From: Nocardia sp. NBC_00403
GTDB taxonomy: Bacteria > Actinomycetota > Actinomycetes > Mycobacteriales > Mycobacteriaceae
Direction: 5' to 3'
DNA: 64,000 nucleotides
NCBI RefSeq assembly: GCF_036046055.1
Contig: NZ_CP107939.1
Coordinates: 620,001 to 684,000, forward strand
The position numbers and the translations under genes were made by a program. Below the pieces are notes generated by a model, which saw nothing but the letters and a program-made list of their open reading frames with translations, did not search any database and was not told the DNA's origin. Below, one piece after another: positions 18,147-28,925 of this stretch. Numbering within the stretch: the stretch's first letter is position 1; each line of letters starts with the position of its first letter.

Positions 18147-18452
18147 AGCGTGATGTGCGCAGGCCCAGCTGCCGGCGATAGCGTGCCGGTCGTTCGAAGG
18201 ACGGTCGAACAGATCCACCGAAATGCCGAACCGGTCGCGCCCGCGGTCCGCACAAACGTCAGTGAATAACGCCTGCTACAACCTGTGCGACAGGCCCGCC
18301 GCGCGCGGTGTTTGCCCACCGATTACCGTTGGCCGAGCCGTGATGGGCCATACCCACACGACCACGGGATTTTCGGGGATACTTGACCGCGGAGGACCGC
18401 CGGTTACGGGTATGTCCTCGGGCAGCAATCAGAGGAAAGGGAGCTCGACGTC
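18147..18452. other. Intergenic region upstream of the flavohaemoprotein operon
   Basis: No gene is visible in these 306 nt. It should hold the promoter for the globin/reductase genes downstream. AAAGGGAG near 18436 is the ribosome binding site. No convincing -35/-10 pair or operator could be chosen. Confidence 0.5.
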
Positions 18453-19616
18453 GTGGATGCGCGTTCGGCTGCGCTGGTCCGCGCCAACTTCCGTTCGGTG
18501 ATCTCCTCACCCAACGGACCCGAGCGGTTGATCAGTGCGTTTTATGGTCACCTCTTCGCGGAAAACCCCCAACTGCGCGAGCTGTTTCCGCCTGCCATGG
18601 ATATGCAGGCAAAACGGCTGGTGACGGCCATCCAGTATGTGCTCGACCATCTGGAGGACTGGGAGCGGGCGCAGAGGTTTCTCGAGCAGCTGGCTCGTGA
18701 CCATCGCAAGTACGGCGTATTGCCCGGGCACTACGATGCCGCAGGCCGGGCGCTGCTGGCCGCCTGTCGTAGTTTCAACTACAACAATGGCGTCTGGAAT
18801 CGCGCGCTCGAGGAGGGCTGGCGCGACATCACCATCCTCATCTCCGCCTCCATGGCCATCGGAGCCAACTCCGACAAGTCGCGCCCGTCCTGGGAAGCGA
18901 CGGTCGTCGGCCATCGCCGGGTGCTGGAGGACTTGGCGATCGTGCGGCTGCAGTCCGAGAGCCCGATCCCGTATCAGGCCGGACAGTACGTGCCGATCGT
19001 AGTGCCACAGCGACCGAAGATGTGGCGCTATCTCTCGCCCGCGATTCCGGCAAATCCCTACGGCGAGATCGAATTCCACGTCCGCAAGATCCGCGGCGGC
19101 TGGGTGAGTCCCGCGATCGTGAACGAAACCCGCGTCGGCGACAAGTGGACGATCGCCAACCCGCTCGGCGGGCTGCACGTCGACCGGGACAGCGGTCGCG
19201 ACGTGCTGCTGATCGGCGCGGGCACCGGCATCGCCCCGCTGCGCGCCCAGCTGATCGAAATGGGCCAGCGCGGCATCAACCCGCGCGTGCACTTCTTCAT
19301 CGGCGGCCGCTACCCGTGCGAGTTGTACGACGTGGATAACATGTGGCAGCTCTCGCAGAGCAATCCGTGGCTCACCATCGTCCCGGTCTGCGAACAGAAG
19401 ACCAACCCGTGGTGGTACCCGCATCCGCCCGCGGATGCGCCCTACGGCATGCACCGGACGCTGATCGGTAATCTCGGTGCAGTGGTCGCGAGCTTCGGTG
19501 CGTGGGCGGATCGGCAGATCCAGATCGCCGGATCGGCGCGGATGATCGCCGACACCCGCCGCGCGCTGATAGCGGTGGGCACCCCGGAGTCGATTATCAG
19601 CTCCGACCCTGTGTAG
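18453..19616 (+). CDS. Flavohaemoprotein-like globin/FAD/NAD reductase (Rv0385-like)
   Basis: A 387-residue fusion. Residues 1-140 are a globin domain with the B-helix FYGHLF, DMQAKRL (E-helix, Gln) and the F-helix ARDHRKYGVLPGHYDAAG with the proximal-His region. Residues 150-387 are a ferredoxin-NADP reductase-type module with an FAD motif variant (MWRYLSPA) and NAD motif IGAGTGIAPLRAQL. The position next to clpB matches Rv0385 of M. tuberculosis, a type II flavohaemoglobin with altered haem and FAD pockets. Nitric oxide dioxygenase or D-lactate-linked activity is possible by family. The start is GTG 18453. A reductase-only homologue follows 15 nt later. Confidence 0.88.
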   Translation: MDARSAALVRANFRSVISSPNGPERLISAFYGHLFAENPQLRELFPPAMDMQAKRLVTAIQYVLDHLEDWERAQRFLEQLARDHRKYGVLPGHYDAAGRALLAACRSFNYNNGVWNRALEEGWRDITILISASMAIGANSDKSRPSWEATVVGHRRVLEDLAIVRLQSESPIPYQAGQYVPIVVPQRPKMWRYLSPAIPANPYGEIEFHVRKIRGGWVSPAIVNETRVGDKWTIANPLGGLHVDRDSGRDVLLIGAGTGIAPLRAQLIEMGQRGINPRVHFFIGGRYPCELYDVDNMWQLSQSNPWLTIVPVCEQKTNPWWYPHPPADAPYGMHRTLIGNLGAVVASFGAWADRQIQIAGSARMIADTRRALIAVGTPESIISSDPV

Positions 19617-19631
19617 AACGAGGAGGCTCCG

Positions 19632-20435
19632 TTGGGGGACTTGCACGGCAACGGTGCTTCGCCCGATCACCGCACACTGCCCGATTTCGACGCCCCGCCC
19701 GAATGGAAGGCGACCGTCGTCGGCCATCATCGGCTGCGCCACGACCTCGCGGTGATCCGGCTGATCGGCGAGTTCGTGCCGTTCACCGCGGGCCAGTCCG
19801 TCGAGGTGCGGGTGCCGCAGCAGCCGAGCATGCGGCGAAGATTCTCCCCCGCCCTGCCGCCTTCGCTGGACGGCAAGCTCGAATTCCATGTTCGAACCGT
19901 GCCGGGCGGCTGGTGCAGCGGCTCCATCGTCGCCGACACCGCACCGGGTGACCAATGGCAGATCACCGCCCCGGCAGGCACGTTCGCCGTCGATCCCGAC
20001 GGCGACGAGGTGGTGATGATCGCGGGCGGCACCGGCCTTGCCCCGATGCGCGCCCAGATCCTCGACCTGGCCAGGCACGAAGACCCGCCGCCCACCTACC
20101 TGTTCATCGGCGGTAGCTCCCCCCGCGACCTATACGCCGCCGACATGCTCTACCTGCTGACCGGCGAATTGCCCTGGCTCACCGTCATTCCGGTGGTAGA
20201 AACCCCGGATGATCCCGGCTGGGTCGACGACTGGTACGAACAGTCCCGCGTAGACATCGGATTCCCGCCCGACGACATGCTCCACGGCACCCTCGCCGAT
20301 GTGGTCGGCTCACACGGCGCTTTCGCCAACCACCAGGTGCTCGTCTGCGGCTCCCCCGCTATGACCCGCGCAACAGTCGACCGACTCATCTCAACCGGAA
20401 CCCCCGCCGAGAGAATCCAATTCGAGGGAATCTGA
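19632..20435 (+). CDS. FAD/NAD-binding reductase, globin-less paralogue
   Basis: A 267-residue protein equivalent to the reductase half of its neighbour: the shared opening EWKATVVGHHR, FAD motif RRRFSPALPPS near residue 70, NAD motif IAGGTGLAPMRAQIL near 130, and a C-terminal VCGSPAMTRATVDRL segment. The globin domain is absent. The TTG start at 19632 follows AGGAGG at 5 nt and lies 15 nt from the upstream stop, so the two are one operon. It probably arose by duplication with loss of the globin part. It may supply electrons to a partner, perhaps the flavohaemoprotein next door; that is inference. Confidence 0.85.
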   Translation: MGDLHGNGASPDHRTLPDFDAPPEWKATVVGHHRLRHDLAVIRLIGEFVPFTAGQSVEVRVPQQPSMRRRFSPALPPSLDGKLEFHVRTVPGGWCSGSIVADTAPGDQWQITAPAGTFAVDPDGDEVVMIAGGTGLAPMRAQILDLARHEDPPPTYLFIGGSSPRDLYAADMLYLLTGELPWLTVIPVVETPDDPGWVDDWYEQSRVDIGFPPDDMLHGTLADVVGSHGAFANHQVLVCGSPAMTRATVDRLISTGTPAERIQFEGI

Positions 20436-20880
20436 CCAACAGACCCGCCCGGAACAGTTCGTCCAGCGCCCCGCTCCGGGCCGATTCACATGCAGCACAG
20501 GCGCATCCACCAGAGTCCCGACCATCTCCACCAACGCGCCCACTGGGCACGATGCACCCAGAGGCCTGTCCGCCCTGGGTCGGGGCATGATGTCGGCCAG
20601 CGCGGGATCATCTTCCGAGCGCAGCGCGACTGAGCACTACCGTTCGCGGCCTATCCAACCCACACCAGCCGAAGCGCGCCCACCAAAGTCGCAAGATAGC
20701 CACCGACGCCCCCACGCGGCACTATGACACCTTCGGAACACAGCGAGACCCAGCCAGAGTGCACTGCCCGTCTCATGCCGAAAACACCCGAGGCGCATCC
20801 ACCAAAGTCGCAAGCTCAGCTACCAACGCCCCCACTCGGCACGATGACACCTTCCGAGCACAGCGAGACCGAGCACTAAA
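20436..20880. repeat. Degenerate direct repeats in a non-coding stretch
   Basis: This intergenic stretch holds at least three related copies of a roughly 110-150 nt unit, starting near 20499, 20671 and 20789. Shared landmarks are CATCCACCAAAGTCGCAAG, ACGCCCCCACTCGGCACGATG and TTCCGAGCACAGCGAGACC. A fourth partial copy begins near 20911 inside the long hairpin. No coding function is apparent. Confidence 0.75.
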
Positions 20881-20974
20881 GTTCGCGGCCCGTCTCGCTT
20901 CCGAGCCGTCGAAGCGCATGCGACGAAGTCGCGAGTCTCGACGGCTCGGAAGCGAGACCAAGGGGGCCGCGAAC
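20881..20974. repeat. Long near-perfect inverted repeat
   Basis: Two nested perfect arm pairs form one long hairpin: GTTCGCGGCC (20881-20890) with GGCCGCGAAC (20965-20974), and a 21-nt arm starting GTCTCGCTTCCGAGCC (20892-20912) with its exact complement at 20938-20958. It lies between convergent genes. It may be a transcription barrier or the end of a small non-autonomous element. Confidence 0.85.
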
Positions 20975-20976
20975 AC

Positions 20977-20995
20977 GCAGCGCCGAAGGCGCTGC
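20977..20995 (-). terminator. Stem-loop terminator of the leftward flavohaemoprotein gene
   Basis: Four nucleotides after the stop of the gene at 20999-22168 the minus strand reads GCAGCGCCTTCGGCGCTGC, an 8-bp stem closed by a stable UUCG-type loop. There is no long T-tract, as is common in actinobacteria. Confidence 0.7.
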
Positions 20996-20998
20996 AAA

Positions 20999-22168
20999 TC
21001 AAAAGAGCGGGTCGTGGCGGATGTTCTTGGTCTGAGTGCCCGCTGCCATCAGGCGGAACTTGGTGGTCTGCACCATGGATGGCGATCCGACGATCTGGAC
21101 GTCGCGGTCGGCCCACGACCCGTAGCCGGCGACGACCTTCCCGATCTGTCCGGTCATTCGTGGTTCCAGCCCCGGCCAGGTGCGCTCCGGTTCACCGGAG
21201 TCCACGTGCCACCACGGGTTTTCGTCGCTCTCGGTCACCGGTGTCACGGTGAGCCACTTATTGGCCACGGCGAGCGCACTGAGCGTTTCGAGATCGTAGA
21301 GGTCGCAGGGGTGATGTCCGCCGATGAACAGGTGCACGCGGGGATTGATCCGCCGCTGCGCCATCGCCATGAGCTGGGCGCGTAGTGGGGCGAGACCGGT
21401 GCCGCAGCCGACCATCAGCATCTTGCGCTTGCTGTTGCGTGGGATGCCGAGCCCGCCGAGGGGGGACCCGAGTAGCCACTTGTCGCCGATGTTCGTGTGG
21501 CCGACCATCGCCGGGCTGACCCAGCCGCCCAGCACGCTACGGATGTGGAATTCGATCTCGCCGTTGGCGTTCGCGGGCACGGCGGGCGACAGGTAGCGCC
21601 ACATCCGCGGCCGCGACGGTATCTGCACGCTGATGTACTGGCCTGCGGCGAACTGCATCGGCTCGTCCAGTTGCAACCGCACGACGGTCAGGTTGCGCAG
21701 CACGTCGCGGCGCTCGACCACGGTCCCGGTCCACACCGCGGGCGTGGTCTCCTTCTCCGCGGCGCCGATCATGGTGTCGCCGATGATCGTCAGGCCTTCG
21801 TCCCAGGCCCGCTCCACTTCATCGGTCCACATCTCGGTGCCTGCGAAAATCCGCATCGCGGCCTTCAGCGAGTTGGCCACCGCGCCGTAATGCTCGGGCT
21901 GCACACCGTATTTGCGGTGGTCGCGGCCGAGTTGGGCCAGGAACGGTAGTAGCTTGTTCGGCTCCTCGAGCCGGTCCAGCGCGTAGGCGATGGCCTTGAC
22001 CAATCGGTCACGCTGTGCATCCATCGCTGCCGGGAAGAATTCGCGAGCGTGCGGATAATCGGTGAACAAGATCGCGTAAAACGAACTTGCCAGCCTCGCG
22101 GACCCACCTTCCTCCGCAGCAACCGCCTTGAACGTCGTTCTTATCAAAGCGACAGTCCGCGAATCCAT
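20999..22168 (-). CDS. Second flavohaemoprotein-like globin/reductase
   Basis: A 389-residue paralogue of the gene at 18453. The globin part carries FYAILF, AAMDAQRDRL and GRDHRKYGVQPEHYGAVA; the reductase part has MWRYLSPAVPA and VGCGTGLAPLRAQLM. Residue order and spacing follow the first copy throughout. ATG 22168 (MDSRTVALIRTTF) was chosen because it aligns with the start of the paralogue (MDARSAALVRANF); a GTG at 22177 is also possible. It converges on the reductase-only gene. As with Rv0385, haem/FAD enzymology is inferred from family, not seen. Confidence 0.85.
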   Translation of the reverse strand: MDSRTVALIRTTFKAVAAEEGGSARLASSFYAILFTDYPHAREFFPAAMDAQRDRLVKAIAYALDRLEEPNKLLPFLAQLGRDHRKYGVQPEHYGAVANSLKAAMRIFAGTEMWTDEVERAWDEGLTIIGDTMIGAAEKETTPAVWTGTVVERRDVLRNLTVVRLQLDEPMQFAAGQYISVQIPSRPRMWRYLSPAVPANANGEIEFHIRSVLGGWVSPAMVGHTNIGDKWLLGSPLGGLGIPRNSKRKMLMVGCGTGLAPLRAQLMAMAQRRINPRVHLFIGGHHPCDLYDLETLSALAVANKWLTVTPVTESDENPWWHVDSGEPERTWPGLEPRMTGQIGKVVAGYGSWADRDVQIVGSPSMVQTTKFRLMAAGTQTKNIRHDPLF

Positions 22169-22631
22169 TTGTGTCACAACCCCATTTCGCACTCGTACAC
22201 AAACCGAGCCGGCGAGTGAGGTGCTGCGGGACACTCGACAGCAGCCGATGCAACCGAGTGTAGGTGAGGTTTGCCAGCAACGGAATCATCCGTGAAAACA
22301 TCACGCGTGAAATTCTCCTGAAACGAGGACCCGAAACGCGAAACGCCGCAGAAACCGACTGAGGGATCGATAATTTGGGTGAAATCAGTCACAGACTCAC
22401 TGAATTTGTGAGATCCATTTTGCAAGATTCATCCTGATCCAGCACACCGAGCGATCGCACGGCAACTCCGAAATTTTGCCGATTACCTAGGGGTCAGCAA
22501 CCTTTACGCACCCGGCTGCCCGGGCGACCGACCGGAAACCGCGAGACGACCGGCCGCCCGATCCGTCGCGCGGACAGTCGTGCGCGCCAATGGATCCGGC
22601 ATCCCTCCCGCTATCGTCGCGCCTCGACGAC
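22169..22631. other. Intergenic region upstream of the second flavohaemoprotein
   Basis: About 460 nt with no supportable gene. It is noticeably less GC-rich near 22300-22500 (for example AAATCAGTCACAGACTCACT) than the flanks. It probably holds the leftward promoter of the flavohaemoprotein gene. No specific operator was identified. Confidence 0.5.
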
Positions 22632-22685
22632 ATCGGGCCCCGGGCTTCGGTTCATGCGTGATGAACCGAAACACCGGGGCCCGAT
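22632..22685. terminator. Strong terminator after hspR
   Basis: A long hairpin: ATCGGGCCCCGG (22632-22643) pairs with its exact complement at 22674-22685, and TTCGGTTCAT (22646-22655) pairs with ATGAACCGAA (22661-22670), with small internal loops. It begins about 16 nt after the hspR stop and should end the dnaK operon. Confidence 0.85.
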
Positions 22686-22700
22686 GATTGCCAGGAAGTG

Positions 22701-23114
22701 TCAGCGCCGATGCCGGGGCTGCCACACCACCAATGCGGTACTGCGTTGTGGCGGTGAAAGATCCGGGCGATAGCCCGCGCGCAGCCGCTCCACCTCGGCC
22801 ACCAGATCGGCGACGTGCTGCTGCAATTCCGCCACCTGATTGGTGAGTTCGATAATGCGCTTGATGCCTGCGAGATTGACGCCCTCGTCCTGGGACAGCC
22901 GCTGCACCTCGCGCAGCAGCTCGACATCCCGGGCCGAGTAGCGCCTACCGCCGCCCGAAGTCCGTTGTGGCGTAACCAGTCCGAGGCGGTCATAGGTGCG
23001 CAGTGTCTGCGCGTGCATGCCCGCCAACTGTGCCGCCACCGAGATCATGAAGACCTGAGCCTCGGTACGGCCCGGATTGGGCCCACCTGACGCATTCTTC
23101 GGATCACCGGACAT
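22701..23114 (-). CDS. hspR: HspR, MerR-type heat-shock repressor
   Basis: A 137-residue MerR-family regulator. The winged helix-turn-helix (MISVAAQLAGMHAQTLRTYDRLGLVTP, described here by its ends ISVAAQL and DRLGLV) is at about residues 22-50, followed by RRYSARDVELLREVQRL and a coiled coil. HspR binds HAIR sites and represses the dnaK operon and clpB, with DnaK acting as co-repressor in characterised species. ATG 23114 overlaps the dnaJ stop (ATGA). It is the last gene of dnaK-grpE-dnaJ-hspR; HAIR sites upstream of dnaK and clpB support its role. Confidence 0.95.
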   Translation of the reverse strand: MSGDPKNASGGPNPGRTEAQVFMISVAAQLAGMHAQTLRTYDRLGLVTPQRTSGGGRRYSARDVELLREVQRLSQDEGVNLAGIKRIIELTNQVAELQQHVADLVAEVERLRAGYRPDLSPPQRSTALVVWQPRHRR

Positions 23115-24286
23115 CACGCACCTGCCCATCCCGCACGTGGATCGAACCCGCTGGTCTTCTCCGCATCCGCGTAGCGTCGCAGCGCCTCGGAAGCATTGTC
23201 GTCCAGCTTCTGCGGCACGGCGACCTTGACGGTGACCAGCAGATCACCGGCGCCGCCGCCGGGGCCGCGCTTCGGCACGCCACGACCGCGCACCCGCAGG
23301 ATGCGGCCGTCCGCAGTGCCCGGAGGCACCTTGACGCCGACGCGCCCTTCCAGCGTGGGCACCGAAACGGTTGTGCCCAACACCAATTCACTGTAACTGA
23401 CCGGAAGCACCAGGGTCAGGTCGTCGCCGTTGCGGCCGAAGACCTTGTCCTGGCTGACGTGCACGGTGACGAAGAGGTCGCCCGAAGGCGCACCACGCAG
23501 CCCCGCCTCGCCCTGTCCGGCCAGCCGAATCTTCTGTCCGTCACTGACACCCGGCGGGATCCGCACCGTAATGGTGCGGGTCCGGTTCTGGATGCCACTG
23601 CCGTGGCAGTCGACGCACGGGTCGTCGATGATCGAGCCGGTGCCACGGCATTCGTCGCAGGGTTCACTGAAACCGAACGCGCCCTGGTTGCGGCTGATGA
23701 CGCCGTTTCCATTGCAGATAGGACACACTCGGGGACTTGTCCCCGGCTTCGCGCCACTGCCGTGACACGTCGTACACGGTGACGGACTCGTCATCCGCAG
23801 CGGAACGGTGACACCTTGCGCGGCTTCACGGAAGCCGAGCGTGGTCTCGGTCTCCACATCGGCGCCACGGCGCGGGCGACTGCCCGCGGTCCGGGTGCCA
23901 CCTCGGTTGAACAGGCCACCGAGGAGGTCGCCGAGGCCACCATCGCCCGCGTTCGCCTGACCGAAGATGTCGCCGATATTGAAGTCCTGGGAGAACCCGC
24001 CGCCCGTACCGGGGGTGAACCCGCCGCCCCGGCCATACGCACCACCACCGGCGAAAAGCTTTCGCGTTTCGTCGTACTCCTTGCGTTTGGCCGGATCCGA
24101 CAGCACGGCATGCGCCTCGCTGACGGACTTGAACCGCTCCTCGGCCTTGGTGTCACCGGGATTGGCATCCGGGTGCAGGTCACGAGCGAGCTTGCGATAC
24201 GCCTTCTTGATCTCGTCCTGGGAGGCGCTGGAGGAAACGCCCAGCTCCTTGTAGAAGTCCTTTTCGATCCACTCCCGTTGACTCAC
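23114..24286 (-). CDS. dnaJ: DnaJ co-chaperone
   Basis: A 390-residue Hsp40. The J-domain is residues 10-75 with His38-Pro39-Asp40. A Gly/Phe-rich linker follows (about 78-125). Four CxxCxGxG-type zinc motifs come next: [24 protein letters not shown] and CVDCHGSG. The C-terminal substrate-binding domains end near residue 375. DnaJ delivers clients to DnaK and stimulates its ATPase. The opening [21 protein letters not shown] is typical of actinobacterial DnaJ1. The gene is fourth-nucleotide coupled to hspR and separated from grpE by a tandem repeat. Confidence 0.97.
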   Translation of the reverse strand: MSQREWIEKDFYKELGVSSSASQDEIKKAYRKLARDLHPDANPGDTKAEERFKSVSEAHAVLSDPAKRKEYDETRKLFAGGGAYGRGGGFTPGTGGGFSQDFNIGDIFGQANAGDGGLGDLLGGLFNRGGTRTAGSRPRRGADVETETTLGFREAAQGVTVPLRMTSPSPCTTCHGSGAKPGTSPRVCPICNGNGVISRNQGAFGFSEPCDECRGTGSIIDDPCVDCHGSGIQNRTRTITVRIPPGVSDGQKIRLAGQGEAGLRGAPSGDLFVTVHVSQDKVFGRNGDDLTLVLPVSYSELVLGTTVSVPTLEGRVGVKVPPGTADGRILRVRGRGVPKRGPGGGAGDLLVTVKVAVPQKLDDNASEALRRYADAEKTSGFDPRAGWAGA

Positions 24287-24311
24287 CGGGCATCTCCTCC
24301 TCTCACTGTGT

Positions 24312-24453
24312 TTGACCTGCGGCGCTCCCGGGGCCCTCCGTGGTCACGCTGCGCTACCGCCTCCAGGCCCGTCGCTCGCGCCGCTGTGCTTGACCTGCGG
24401 CGCTCCCGGGGCCCTCCGTGGTCACGCTGCGCTACCGCTTCCGGGCCCGTCGC
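24312..24453. repeat. Tandem copies of a dispersed repeat between grpE and dnaJ
   Basis: Two copies of a 64-nt sequence (24312-24375 and 24390-24453, period 78) starting TTGACCTGCGGCGCTCCCGG fill the grpE-dnaJ gap. They differ at only a couple of positions. A third related copy lies at 5502-5543. They could form structured RNA that processes or stabilises the operon mRNA. Confidence 0.9.
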
Positions 24454-24457
24454 GTCC

Positions 24458-25125
24458 TTATTGGTTGGGTATGCCGGCATCGGAACCAGCGTTCGATGCT
24501 TCATTCACCGGTAGATCGGCCACGCCATCGGTTACCCCGACCAGCGCGTGCCGAAGCACCCGATCGCCGAAGCGATAGCCCTTGCGCATGACGACACCGA
24601 TCACCGGGTCGTGCCCGGAACCTTCGTGCTGCACGGCCTCGTGCAGGGTCGGGTCGAAAGGCTCACCCTCCGAACCGAATTCCTCGAGGCCCTGCTTGGT
24701 CAGCGCGTCGGACAGCTTGTCGGCGACCGCCTTGAGCGGTCCGGTCTCCAGGTCGCCGTGCGCACGGGCCCGATCGAGATCGTCGAGCACGCCGAGCAAT
24801 TCGGTGACCACCGCGGCCTTCGCGGCATCGATGGTCGCCTTACGGTCCCGCTCGACCCGGCGCCGGTAGTTGGCGTATTCCGCGGTCAACCGCTGCAGGT
24901 CGGCAGTGCGCTCGGCCAACTCGCCGCTGATGCTTTCGGCCAGAATCGCTGCCCCCTCGTCGGCGGCGAGCACGGCGTCGGCACCGTTGCCCGCATCCGG
25001 GCCGGCCGCAGCAGCGTCTGCCGCGGCCGGTTCCCGAATCTCGCCGGTCTCCGGATCAACTTTGCGGTTGTCGACGAACGTGATCGGCTCTTGTTCGGAG
25101 TTACGCTCCCCCGAATTTCCCTGGG

Positions 25126-25129
<4 letters not shown>
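24458..25129 (-). CDS. grpE: GrpE nucleotide exchange factor
   Basis: A 223-residue protein. Residues 1-65 are acidic and Ala-rich, the long helical coiled coil follows ([23 protein letters not shown], about 70-95), then the beta domain near the C-terminus ([23 protein letters not shown], seen by [12 protein letters not shown]). GrpE releases ADP from DnaK. GTG 25129 overlaps the dnaK stop as GTGA. The gene order dnaK-grpE-dnaJ-hspR is that of actinobacteria. The C-terminal tail after LVGVTDG is short and variable. Confidence 0.96.
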
Positions 25130-26973
<1,844 letters not shown>

Positions 26974-27114
26974 GGTTTTCCTCCTAGTTGACGTAACTAC
27001 TTGTGTCGGTGCTAGGCGAACGATCGCCCTGCGGCCAGTTGTCCTGTGCCGCGAGACCTCGCCCCTAGCACCTCACGGAGCACGGTCCCAGCAACGCTGA
27101 GCGTGGTCGACTCA

Positions 27115-27144
27115 ATCCTGCACCGGTTTGCGGTCGGGAGTCAA
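27115..27144 (-). promoter_or_regulatory. Candidate dnaK operon promoter
   Basis: On the minus strand TTGACT (27144-27139) and CAGGAT (27120-27115) are 18 nt apart, a plausible SigA-type -35/-10 pair, about 140 nt before dnaK and next to the HAIR site. The assignment rests on motif resemblance only. Confidence 0.45.
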
Positions 27145-27150
27145 CTCAAA

Positions 27151-27171
27151 CTTGAGCCGGACGCACTCAAC
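27151..27171 (-). promoter_or_regulatory. HAIR operator (HspR binding site) of the dnaK operon
   Basis: CTTGAGC, 7-nt spacer, ACTCAAC matches the HAIR consensus CTTGAGT-N7-ACTCAAG at 12 of 14 arm positions. It abuts the candidate -35 element. A second, overlapping symmetric patch (ACTCAAACTTGAG at 27144-27156) may be a further half-site. Confidence 0.85.
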
Positions 27172-27461
27172 GTTGTCGAAAAGCTCAACCGGGGCCCTCA
27201 GCGATCTATTCCCGAACCTGGCCCGGTGGGCTGTCCGCCATTCTCGACAGCCGTGTCATCGCAGGCCAGGAATGTGCGCCAATTGTGATCACCACTAGCT
27301 GGTCTGGGAGTACAAGGCGATGGTTGTCACCGAGCTGGTCTGCGTGATCTGCGACAACCTCCCGGCGAAAAAGCCGCCCCCGAATTCGTCTTTGAACGCC
27401 GCGTCCTAAGTGCACTCGATCGAGGCCCGGTTCAACCCGGAAGGGTCGCCCGATTGGGCAG
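27172..27461. other. Intergenic sequence, possible gene debris
   Basis: About 290 nt between the dnaK control region and the stop of the PucR-type gene. No intact gene is supportable. Short open stretches on both strands (27300-27410) have no recognisable family signature. Confidence 0.4.
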
Positions 27462-28754
27462 TTAGGCCGTATCCGGGCACAGCACCGGCGATCCGTACCA
27501 CTGGCAGACCAGCAGCGCGAGCTCGACGTCGAGCCTGTCCTCGGCGATAGGCCTGCCGCGCCGCGATACCGCCCGCCCGACCCGGTATTTCACCGTATTG
27601 GAGTGCAGATCGAGTTCTGCGGCGGCCGCCTTGTAGCTGGACCCGGTGCGTAGGAATACCCGTAACGTCTCGCGCAGCCATGCGTCGTTCTTATTGTCGG
27701 TGGCCAAGTCGCCGAGCACCTCGCAAACCCATTCCCCGACCTCCGCGATCCCGCCGCCGAGCAGGGCCGCCGCCACCGACAATCCCGGGTCGCCGGCTGC
27801 GATGACGCTCGATTCCGCGTCTCCACGCGCCAGCGCGACCGAGCGCACACCTTGGGCGAGCCGATGCGACCGGCGGAACCCCGACACTCCGGAGGCCACC
27901 GTGCCGATCGCCACCCGCGGCGCATCCGGATACGCGGCCGCGAAATCACGGACCTTGGCGACAGCGTCGGGCTGCGCCGACCGATACGGCAGCCATGCCC
28001 AGGCGCTCATCCGATCGTCGGCGACGAACAGCGGGCGGGCGGCGGCATCTGCCACCTCGGCCGATTCGCGGACGAATCGTTGCAGCCCGGCGAGCTCGTC
28101 AGCATGGGCGCCGGCGCCCGGGTACCAAACGATAAGTGCCAGATGGAACCAATGCAGTGGGTAACGGATCGATTCGGTGGCGGCGCCGATATCGACGGTC
28201 CTCTTACCCGCCAGCACTTCGCGGACCCGAAGCGCACGGGCGCTGTTGCGGTCGTCCAGCCACTGCTCGCGCTCGCCTTCGTAGGCGGCGACGACCTGCT
28301 GGATGATCTGGTCGAGGTATTCGAACAGCCTGGTGCTGATCGCCTCCATGACGATGACCTGATCCACCGGCGCGATATCACTGGCCAGCAGATCGGCGAA
28401 AACCATCTTGGTCAGACGCCGCTGGCCGACATGGTAAGCGCGAACCAGGGCATTGAGCGGGACCTCATGCTGGGCCAAGCGCCTGCTGTACTCGATCGCC
28501 GCCACGGGCGCGTGGATCCGCGCCGCCGGGATGTCGTGCTGCAGCGCGTGCAGCAGTGTGTTGATATTGCCATGCACACTGGCCCCGAGCAGTTCGATGG
28601 TGTGGACGTCGGCACGCAACTCAGGTATCTCGTCCTCGATTACGCGCGAGATACCCACGTTGACATTCGTCACCCGCTCGTTCATGCGGGCGGCGATCTT
28701 CGCGATACAGCGGCTCACATCGACATCACCGTCGCGACGAAAAGTCGTCACCAC
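27462..28754 (-). CDS. PucR/CdaR-type transcriptional regulator
   Basis: A 430-residue regulator. The N-terminal half is helical (VGISRVIEDEIPELRAD, then LLASDIAPVDQVIVMEA), a GGDEF-like middle region follows, and the C-terminal PucR helix-turn-helix is DLHSNTVKYRVGRA near residue 385. Relatives in Nocardia and Rhodococcus control catabolic or lipid genes. Tandem GTG codons at 28754 and 28751 give the longest sensible start; ATG 28685 would give 407 residues. It is divergent from a truncated acyl-CoA synthetase, a probable former target. Confidence 0.8.
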   Translation of the reverse strand: MVTTFRRDGDVDVSRCIAKIAARMNERVTNVNVGISRVIEDEIPELRADVHTIELLGASVHGNINTLLHALQHDIPAARIHAPVAAIEYSRRLAQHEVPLNALVRAYHVGQRRLTKMVFADLLASDIAPVDQVIVMEAISTRLFEYLDQIIQQVVAAYEGEREQWLDDRNSARALRVREVLAGKRTVDIGAATESIRYPLHWFHLALIVWYPGAGAHADELAGLQRFVRESAEVADAAARPLFVADDRMSAWAWLPYRSAQPDAVAKVRDFAAAYPDAPRVAIGTVASGVSGFRRSHRLAQGVRSVALARGDAESSVIAAGDPGLSVAAALLGGGIAEVGEWVCEVLGDLATDNKNDAWLRETLRVFLRTGSSYKAAAAELDLHSNTVKYRVGRAVSRRGRPIAEDRLDVELALLVCQWYGSPVLCPDTA

Positions 28755-28925
28755 CCAATGGTAGTTACAGCGCAGCGACCCGCGGTGACGAATACGAGGT
28801 CGACATTGTCCGCCGGCGACAAAGCACGCGACGAATTTCGTCAACGCACGACGATGACGAGCCGCACCGTTACTTCTACCGTTGTCGTCATTCCTCGCAC
28901 CACACCTCCACCTCGAGGACCGCTG

